From positions 1-5,180 of the forward strand of contig SLOS01000316.1 of the NCBI GenBank assembly GCA_007132365.1: a stretch of DNA of 5,180 bases, read 5' to 3'. Origin of the DNA: Bacteroidales bacterium (GTDB lineage Bacteria; Bacteroidota; Bacteroidia; Bacteroidales; PUMT01). Shown in pieces: positions 1-5,180 of the stretch. Under the pieces are notes generated by a model that saw only the letters and a program-made list of their open reading frames with translations, did no database searches and was not told where the DNA came from. The first letter of the stretch is position 1; every line of letters begins with the position of its first letter. Position numbers and translations under genes: made by a program.

Positions 1-9
1 TAAATTTCC

Positions 10-17
10 TATATTTG
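10..17 (+). promoter_or_regulatory. Candidate Bacteroidota-type -7 promoter element for the propeller gene
   Basis: The bases TATATTTG match the TAnnTTTG consensus of the -7 element read by the primary sigma factor of Bacteroidota. The element lies 53 bases before the ATG at 71, so transcription would begin near 22-26 and leave a leader of about 45-50 bases. The partner -33 TTG-type element would fall to the left of base 1 and cannot be checked. An eight-base match in AT-rich DNA can arise by chance, so this rests mainly on its position. Confidence 0.4.
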
Positions 18-25
18 ACTGCTTT

Positions 26-46
26 AACAGGGGATCTGTTTTTTTT
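26..46 (+). other. Weak hairpin followed by a T tract in the leader
   Basis: AACAG (26-30) and CTGTT (36-40) can pair around a five-base GGGAT loop. The T run at 39-46 partly belongs to the 3' arm and continues as six Ts beyond it. The layout resembles an intrinsic terminator, but the stem is only five base pairs (six with a G-U pair) and has only two G-C pairs. It may be the terminator of a gene to the left, a leader element downstream of the candidate promoter, or chance. The TGA at 62-64 is in frame with the ATG at 71, so the coding region does not extend through this element. Confidence 0.2.
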
Positions 47-70
47 AAACTTGTAAAACTCTGATGGTCT

Positions 71-3000
71 ATGAAGAAAATATGGTTGTTTTTTGCTTTG
101 TATAGCATTATTCCTGGCATTTTATGCGCTCTTGTTCACATGGAGAGGTCCGGACCGGCATCATTATCTGACAACGGCAATAATTGTGTTCCGGATGTCA
201 CGGTAACTGCCTCTAATAACAAACCGGGTATCCCGAAAAATTTTGAATCTGTTCAGGCTCAGGATAAGTTAATTTTTAACCATTCCACCTTTGATGCCTT
301 TTCAAAGGGCACAGTTTCAAACTCCGGACATAATTTATTTGTCAGCAGAAACGGACAGATCAGGTTCATTAACTGGTTTGATCTCGATAATGATGGTCAT
401 CCGGAGATAGTGGTTGTGAATGATCATAACAGAAATGAAAACGTTGACGGGTTTATATACTATAATACTCCCGGCAGGGGATTTCGTTCGCTGATGACTC
501 CCGTTCATAATTACACTCCCGGCTTCCAGCAACTGGAGTGGATGGAAAAGAGCAGCAAAAGCATGAAAAGGTTACCCAGCCTTGGTGGTGGCAGAACTGT
601 TGTTGCTGACCTTAATGGAAATGGCTACCCTGAGATTTTGTTTGCAAATTTTTTACATGGCTGGGATGGCAATCATTTTCCTGCATTTATTTACTGGGGG
701 GGAGAGCATGAATACAGCCCTTCACGTATGTCTTACCTGCCGAGCTTGAGTGCTTCCGGGCTGGCAGTGGCCGATCTCAGCGGAAACGGACGCAAAGATA
801 TTGTAATGTCAAATGCAGGACGGGAATCCTTTGCCTATACCTATGCCGGAATAAGCTATCATGAAAGTGACCGTCCGAATCGTGGATTTGTGGGACCGGA
901 GGAGGGTACTTCCTATATTTACTGGCAGAAAGCATATGGATTTACGACAGAGAACCGAAGCGAATTACCAACTGAATATGCCCTCGATGTTGTTGTTGCC
1001 GATCTGGACAGGGACGGTGAACCGGATATTGTTTTTTTACAGGGATCGGGAAGTGTACGAATATTTTATGGAAAAGGCGGCGGTGTTGATCCTGATGATT
1101 ATGTGGACATTAATGCCCTAAAACCTGCTTACACTACAGTCACAAGAAAATTACTTGTTGCTGATCTTAACAATAATGGCTGGTTGGATATTTTTGTGCC
1201 CTCTGCTGGCGATACTTCAGAAATATTCTGGAACGGGCCCGAGGGTTTCAGCGAAGAGAGGGTTTCACGTATTTCTTCGAGTGATGCCATGGCTGCTGCC
1301 GCTGCAGATTTTAATGGAAATGGCATGATTGATTTGGCAATTGCAAATTTTTCAGGAGATTCATATGTTTACTGGGGCGGAAATGATGGGTTTACTGATG
1401 CCAGCCTTACAGTTCTGCCAACCAACAGTGCTTCCGGGGTTCAGTATTCCGATTTAAACAATAACGGTTATTATGACCTTGTTTTTTCGAATCACTTTAA
1501 AGTGGAAGATGAAAATTATGACACACCTTCCTATATATACTGGGGATCAGAGGATGGTTACCATCCCGCCGACAGGGATGAGCTCTGGGGATTTGGCGCT
1601 GTTGATGTGGCCATAGGTGATTTTAACCGCAGTGGACTGAATGATATTTTTCTTATGAATCGCATAAGCGCAAGAGAAATCCCGATGGACCTGTTTGTAT
1701 ACTGGGGCAATTCACGCTCCCGGTATTCAGAAGCATCGATGTCTGTTTTACCCGGAGTCAGATCAGAGGCAACTGCGCTGGCCAGTGATATTACAGGAAA
1801 TGGTCATGCAGATCTGGTGTATATTACTGATCATGGCAGGGTGTTAAATATATTTTACGGTGAGTCCGGTAGTTTTTCCATGAAAAACAGCCTGCAAATT
1901 GATCTTCCTTTTAATGGCAGCCCGGTGATTACAGCTGATCTGAACAGGAACGGCTATCTGGATATCATTGCCGGCAGCCGGGATTCAAATGAATTTGCTG
2001 TAATTTTTGGAAATCAGAACGGATTCGATGAGCCTGTTATTCTTGATTTTGGAATACCTAATTGGAATTTTGCCCTGGGTGATTTAAATGGTGACGGAAA
2101 CCTTGACCTGGTTTTCGGAGGGGAAGAAATTATTAAAATATTATACGGGACAGAGGATGGCTTGTTTGACAGAGATAATACTGAAATCCTGCAAACAGAT
2201 ATGTATACAGGCCGCATGTCATTTGCTGACTTTAACGGCAATGGTTATCTGGATATTCTTGCCCATCAGAATAAAAGGGGCCGGTATACCGGGCATTTCC
2301 TGCCCGATGCCAATTTTTCTACAATTTACTGGAATACCAATGGATCATTTTCACTTGACGACAGGTTGGAATTGCCCAGTTATGTAGCTCTCAACGGCTC
2401 GGTAGCTGATCTGAACAAAAATGGTCACCTCGATATTCTTATAGCTAATTACAATGCGATAACTAACCGGGAGCTTGAAACATTTATTTATTGGGGAGGC
2501 CCTGAAGGCAGTTATTCGCCTGAAAGAATGACAGGCTTACCCGGTTATTCCCCGGCTGCCAATATGGTACTTGACCTTAACGGCAACGGGTTTAATGACA
2601 TTGTGGTATTCAACCATGTCGAATCCAACCATTATGCAGGGCTCACCCCCATGGGCAGTATTCATACTACAGGTTCCTTCATTTACTGGGGATCAGAAGA
2701 TGGTTGGCATATTGGGATGAGAGACCATTTACCATCCGTAGGACCACATAACCGCCTGATCGCTGAGCCCGGTGATATTATGAGACGCCTTCCATATGAA
2801 GAATATATCTCCGCTCCTGTTCAGGTTGGTCCAACCAGGGGAAAATATTTGCTACAGGTTGAGAGCATGCATAATTTCAGACAGGATATTAAGGTCTTCA
2901 TCAAGACTGCCGGGAGTTCCGATGAGTTAAGTACGGCAAACTGGAGGGAGATTGATCTTAGAGAAAGAGCTGACGATTATTTTCTTTATGAAGGTTCACT

Positions 3001-3100
3001 TGGCAGAGGTGAGGCATTTATTCAGTATAAGCTCAGGCTTGATACAGGTGGCACCGGTACCGGACCTGTCGTAAAATCTGTTAGCATGCTCCGGAATTAA
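71..3100 (+). CDS. Secreted FG-GAP/VCBS-repeat beta-propeller protein with 14 calcium-loop repeats
   Basis: This 1009-residue protein is probably an extracytoplasmic binding or adhesion protein; no catalytic domain is recognisable. Residues 1-22 form a Sec-type signal (Lys2-Lys3, then a hydrophobic core); Cys19 follows Gly-Ile-Leu, which is not a good lipobox. Residues 65-100 lead into the first repeat. Calcium-type loops, mostly D-L-N-x-N-G followed by x-x-D-[IL], start at residues 104, 180, 235, 311, 365, 413, 461, 517, 573, 623, 671, 720, 780 and 835. Each is followed by an aromatic strand, I-Y-W-G in most and F-Y-G or similar in blades 4 and 9-11. Such repeats fold as propeller blades, and 14 would make two seven-bladed propellers (inference). 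Blade 8 (N-R-S-G) and blade 9 (I-T-G-N-G) have weaker loops. About 105 C-terminal residues form a separate beta-rich domain. The ATG at 71 is the first start after the in-frame TGA at 62-64; no Shine-Dalgarno sequence precedes it. The family call is strong, but the ligand is unknown. Confidence 0.93.
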   Translation: MKKIWLFFALYSIIPGILCALVHMERSGPASLSDNGNNCVPDVTVTASNNKPGIPKNFESVQAQDKLIFNHSTFDAFSKGTVSNSGHNLFVSRNGQIRFINWFDLDNDGHPEIVVVNDHNRNENVDGFIYYNTPGRGFRSLMTPVHNYTPGFQQLEWMEKSSKSMKRLPSLGGGRTVVADLNGNGYPEILFANFLHGWDGNHFPAFIYWGGEHEYSPSRMSYLPSLSASGLAVADLSGNGRKDIVMSNAGRESFAYTYAGISYHESDRPNRGFVGPEEGTSYIYWQKAYGFTTENRSELPTEYALDVVVADLDRDGEPDIVFLQGSGSVRIFYGKGGGVDPDDYVDINALKPAYTTVTRKLLVADLNNNGWLDIFVPSAGDTSEIFWNGPEGFSEERVSRISSSDAMAAAAADFNGNGMIDLAIANFSGDSYVYWGGNDGFTDASLTVLPTNSASGVQYSDLNNNGYYDLVFSNHFKVEDENYDTPSYIYWGSEDGYHPADRDELWGFGAVDVAIGDFNRSGLNDIFLMNRISAREIPMDLFVYWGNSRSRYSEASMSVLPGVRSEATALASDITGNGHADLVYITDHGRVLNIFYGESGSFSMKNSLQIDLPFNGSPVITADLNRNGYLDIIAGSRDSNEFAVIFGNQNGFDEPVILDFGIPNWNFALGDLNGDGNLDLVFGGEEIIKILYGTEDGLFDRDNTEILQTDMYTGRMSFADFNGNGYLDILAHQNKRGRYTGHFLPDANFSTIYWNTNGSFSLDDRLELPSYVALNGSVADLNKNGHLDILIANYNAITNRELETFIYWGGPEGSYSPERMTGLPGYSPAANMVLDLNGNGFNDIVVFNHVESNHYAGLTPMGSIHTTGSFIYWGSEDGWHIGMRDHLPSVGPHNRLIAEPGDIMRRLPYEEYISAPVQVGPTRGKYLLQVESMHNFRQDIKVFIKTAGSSDELSTANWREIDLRERADDYFLYEGSLGRGEAFIQYKLRLDTGGTGTGPVVKSVSMLRN
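2783..3097 (+). other. C-terminal beta-rich domain of the propeller protein
   Basis: Residues about 905-1009 lack the D-x-N-x-N-G loop and the Y-W-G strand. They begin near E-Y-I-S-A-P-V, run through a K-Y-L-L-Q-V strand and a W-R-E-I-D-L segment, and end with F-I-Q-Y-K-L-R-L-D-T, a Gly/Thr-rich turn and a G-P-V-V-K-S-V-S strand. The pattern of alternating strands fits a small beta-sandwich like those often attached to bacterial propeller and sialidase-like proteins. It does not resemble a type A C-terminal domain of the type IX secretion system, which usually ends in a short Lys-rich strand. Boundaries are approximate and the role, perhaps binding or capping, is inferred. Confidence 0.5.
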
Positions 3101-3127
3101 AGATCAATAATAAAATTACGGTGCCAA

Positions 3128-3814
3128 TCAAGAGACCGGTGAGGCCCACCCGTTTTCCTCTTCGCGCCATGATTCATCCTTATGGGCACCGAAAAGGTCT
3201 GTCTGGGGCAGCAGCAGTTCAGGAAGATTCCCGCGGGCCAGTTCCGCCGGCAATGGTTGAAAGCGTGCAGGAGCACCAACAGCCAACATATCGGCAGGAA
3301 CATCCCTGGTCAGCACTGCGCCGGCCGCCACGAACGAGCGGGCCCCGACCCTTATACCCGGACAAATGGTTACCCCGCCTCCAATGGTCACATGATCTTC
3401 GATCGTGACGCCGTCCAGCTCTGCCCGCTGTATGCGCTGAGGATGCTTGTCATTGAGAATGGTAACATTCGGGCCTATAAAAACCATGTTTCCGATCCGT
3501 GTAGTGCTTGGAATGTAAACGTGCGCCATGATCTTGACCCCCGACCCGATGGTCAAATTCCCCTCGAGCGTCACCTTGTGATGCATTACCACGCGGTTGC
3601 CGATTGTGATGCCACCGCGAATGAGCGCCAGGTGCCCGCACGAGAAACGGTAGCCAATAGTGGTATGGGCGTACAGGATCGCCCCCGAGCGGATGACGGC
3701 ATGAGCTCCGATACGCAAAGGCTGCGTATCCCCCTCAAAGCGGTACCCCAGTGTAACACCATCATCAATTTGCGCGTGGGGCCCTATTTCAAACCAGGGT
3801 TTCTTTTTCATCAT
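3128..3814 (-). CDS. Hexapeptide-repeat (left-handed beta-helix) acyltransferase
   Basis: This 228-residue cytoplasmic protein probably transfers an acetyl or other acyl group from acyl-CoA to an amino or hydroxyl group, often on a sugar in this family. Imperfect hexapeptides of the form [IVL]-G-x-x-x-x run from about residue 10 to 175. Clear turns include T-I-G-Y-R-F, T-I-G-N-R-V, T-I-G-S-G-V, R-I-G-N-M-V and T-I-G-G-G-V. A loop with N-D-K-H-P at 121-125 interrupts the helix, as in sugar N-acetyltransferases of the WlbB type, and V-G-A-P-A-R at 179-184 closes it in the way usual for the family. His78, His79, His98 and His124 are candidate catalytic or substrate residues. After the helix comes a tail of 44 residues, polar and charged in its last third, of unknown role. 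Translation may start at 3814 or at the adjacent ATG at 3811, which is better spaced from the ribosome site. The gene follows the ceramidase-like gene in one operon. The acceptor cannot be told from sequence; DapD/DapH-like or serine acetyltransferases are less likely. Confidence 0.9.
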   Translation of the reverse strand: MMKKKPWFEIGPHAQIDDGVTLGYRFEGDTQPLRIGAHAVIRSGAILYAHTTIGYRFSCGHLALIRGGITIGNRVVMHHKVTLEGNLTIGSGVKIMAHVYIPSTTRIGNMVFIGPNVTILNDKHPQRIQRAELDGVTIEDHVTIGGGVTICPGIRVGARSFVAAGAVLTRDVPADMLAVGAPARFQPLPAELARGNLPELLLPQTDLFGAHKDESWREEENGWASPVS

Positions 3815-5180
3815 TATGCCTCCGTAAAATTCTTCAGTATCTCAACCGCACGATCGGCCACCACATCCCCGGCCGGCCTGGCAAACGGCGGACGAGAAGG
3901 TGTATAGCGATAAAATGCACTCATATATTCCCGGTCACCGGTGTTGGCTGAATCGGTCATATAGCCATGTGTTCCATTCACATAACCGCATGGAATGGTT
4001 AAGGGAAAAGGAGATTTGGCGCGCATCTGGCGCCCGATGCCCAAAAACGGCTCGAACGGCATACCGACAATGCCCGCATCACCCAATCTCAGCACATTCA
4101 CCGGAATATCCAGCGAACGCATCACCGTTTTCTCAAGGCCCTGTGAATAAAGATCCAGCGCCCTTTGATTCCACGATAAAGGTGCTTTGATCAGGGCTCC
4201 CCGGTACTCGGGCGAAAGCGCGCGGGGAAAATTCAGTCCCACACACGAAAGCGTATCGGGATCTCCCGCATCAGCCCGTCTGATAAAATCCTCCATCTCC
4301 TCCACTTCGGCCAGCAGCGTCTTCCTCGAAGGCAGGGGCGCCAGCGGAATCGACACGATTTGCTCAGCATAGTCCATCCTGTGCCAGCGTGACGGCCTTA
4401 GATCCGCCAGCGCATCTACTGCGCTTTGCCCCAGCATCTCTCCGAACTCCCGTGCCCGTGCCACGCCTCCCTCGAACATCTCCTTGGAATTAATATCGCC
4501 GGCGCATCCTTGAAGGAAAGCAACCGGAACTACCGGGCCGCCCTGACCCAACGCCTGGCCCAGCCAGTCTGAGGCCACCAATGGGTAGTCGCCGAAGACC
4601 GTAAACTTTTCGGGGTGATAACTGGTCACAGGATGCCCCGTGAACTGCAGCAGCGCCGCGACGGGCCTGCCGTTTTGCCCCTGAAACACCACTACCGGCA
4701 CTTCACGGTCAATGTCCCCATTGAAATCCTTTCCAACCAGCCTTCGGTCTTCCTCCCGCATAAAATAGGTCGAGCCATCTGCGCGCCGCCCCTTTCGGTT
4801 GTAAGTGATGCGGCCTTCACTGCCTTCCGTCCACCATACTGTTGCCGGTTCAAGGGCACCGGGCAGCCTGGACAAGTGCTCCCGCAACGATGCCAAAAAA
4901 CGTTTGCCTATTGGAAGCCACTTTACCTCCGGTAACTCATCAGGAGATTTGCCATACCAATCCCAATTGTATATCTGGCCCTCAGTCAAAAGAGGAGTAG
5001 AATGATTATGAGAAGAAAAAAGTAAAATCCTTGATTGGTCAAGCCCAAGCACCTGGCTGATGCTCTTGCGAAGCTCAACGGCTACATTCAAACTATCAGT
5101 ATAGAAACAGGATGAGACCAGGCAAACTCGTTCACCCGAATCCTCAATCAGAATTACCGTTGTTTTTAACGGACCGGCAA
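3814..5180 (-). CDS. Neutral/alkaline ceramidase-like amidase, N-terminus beyond the window
   Basis: The family hydrolyses the amide bond of N-acylsphingosine using a zinc ion; the substrate here is unproven. 454 residues are visible, numbered from the codon at 5178-5176, and the frame stays open to the edge. The first residues (A-G-P-L-K-T-T-V) match the family's early beta strand, so probably 50-80 residues, with any signal peptide, are missing. A TTG at 5091 is in frame but internal, because family-like sequence continues above it. Landmarks in order are S-H-N-H-S-T-P at 56-62 (metal His), I-T-Y-N-R-K at 124-129, T-G-H-P-V-T-S at 180-186 (metal His182), G-D-Y-P at 196-199, Q-G-C-A-G-D-I-N at 223-230, P-F-E-P-F around Glu376 and N-G-T-H-G-Y around Tyr406. 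The last two fit the Glu and Tyr metal ligands of characterised ceramidases. The active-site Ser of the G-D-V-S-P-N motif is Asn230 here. No immunoglobulin-like C-terminal domain is present; the protein stops after the catalytic fold. The stop overlaps the acyltransferase start by one base. Confidence 0.85.
   Translation of the reverse strand, partial: AGPLKTTVILIEDSGERVCLVSSCFYTDSLNVAVELRKSISQVLGLDQSRILLFSSHNHSTPLLTEGQIYNWDWYGKSPDELPEVKWLPIGKRFLASLREHLSRLPGALEPATVWWTEGSEGRITYNRKGRRADGSTYFMREEDRRLVGKDFNGDIDREVPVVVFQGQNGRPVAALLQFTGHPVTSYHPEKFTVFGDYPLVASDWLGQALGQGGPVVPVAFLQGCAGDINSKEMFEGGVARAREFGEMLGQSAVDALADLRPSRWHRMDYAEQIVSIPLAPLPSRKTLLAEVEEMEDFIRRADAGDPDTLSCVGLNFPRALSPEYRGALIKAPLSWNQRALDLYSQGLEKTVMRSLDIPVNVLRLGDAGIVGMPFEPFLGIGRQMRAKSPFPLTIPCGYVNGTHGYMTDSANTGDREYMSAFYRYTPSRPPFARPAGDVVADRAVEILKNFTEA
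3819..3823 (-). promoter_or_regulatory. Strong Shine-Dalgarno site for the acyltransferase
   Basis: Read on the minus strand the bases are GGAGG, four bases before the ATG at 3814 and seven before the second ATG at 3811. The second spacing is nearer the optimum, so initiation at 3811 (a protein shorter by one Met) is plausible. The site lies inside the last codons of the upstream gene, whose stop overlaps the first ATG as TAATG, an arrangement typical of coupled translation. Confidence 0.75.

Noticed and set aside
861..1121. Short alternative-frame ORFs within the propeller gene
   Set aside because: They overlap strongly supported repeat-coding sequence in another frame and have neither domains nor ribosome sites.
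3054..3063. Palindrome CCGGTACCGG as an operator
   Set aside because: It lies inside the last codons of the propeller gene, encoding a Gly-Thr-Gly turn, and is far from any promoter.
3049..3126. Eight-base inverted repeat (TGGCACCG at 3049-3056, CGGTGCCA at 3119-3126) as a shared terminator
   Set aside because: The arms are 62 bases apart, one lies in the propeller coding sequence, and no T run follows on either strand.
3182..3907. Plus-strand open frame of 241 codons opposite the acyltransferase
   Set aside because: It is antisense to a gene with clear hexapeptide repeats, shows no recognisable domain, and long antisense frames are expected in GC-rich coding DNA.
5089..5091. TTG as the start of the ceramidase-like gene
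   Set aside because: The frame stays open to the window edge and the 29 residues above it continue the family's early strand pattern, so the TTG encodes an internal Leu.

Overview
The window holds two complete genes and one gene cut by the right edge, arranged as a convergent pair of transcription units. Bases 71-3100 (+) encode a 1009-residue exported protein made almost entirely of FG-GAP/VCBS-type beta-propeller repeats. Bases 3128-5180 (-) hold a two-gene operon: a ceramidase-like metal-dependent amidase, whose N-terminus lies beyond the window, followed by a left-handed beta-helix (hexapeptide-repeat) acyltransferase. The convergent stop codons are separated by only 27 bases. There are no tRNA, rRNA, CRISPR or insertion-sequence features, and no gene-free stretch over 300 bases.

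The organism is most likely a member of the Bacteroidota or a related free-living environmental lineage. Three things suggest this: a TAnnTTTG-type -7 element upstream of the first gene, no Shine-Dalgarno sequence in front of that gene, and its moderate GC content (about 40-47% in 60-base lines counted by hand). The minus-strand genes differ: sampled lines are about 58-73% GC, and the acyltransferase has a strong GGAGG ribosome site. GC falls again, to about 33-50%, over the 5' part of the ceramidase-like gene. The window may therefore be a mosaic of two compositional backgrounds, and the taxonomic call is only moderately secure.

In the propeller gene I count 14 calcium-loop motifs (D-x-[DNST]-x-[DNS]-G), each followed by an aromatic I-Y-W-G or F-Y-G strand. 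This is what two seven-bladed propellers would give. A C-terminal beta-rich domain follows. The protein probably works outside the cytoplasm in binding or adhesion, with no catalytic domain visible.

The minus-strand pair overlap by one base (TAATG) and are probably translationally coupled. The hydrolase keeps the metal-binding landmarks of the neutral ceramidase family, but where characterised ceramidases have their active-site Ser it has Asn. A pathway in which one enzyme removes an acyl group and the other adds one is a reasonable guess, but nothing in the sequence proves it. No clear new defence or mobile system is visible; the most interesting points are the 14-blade architecture, the altered ceramidase active site, the gene pair and the GC mosaic.
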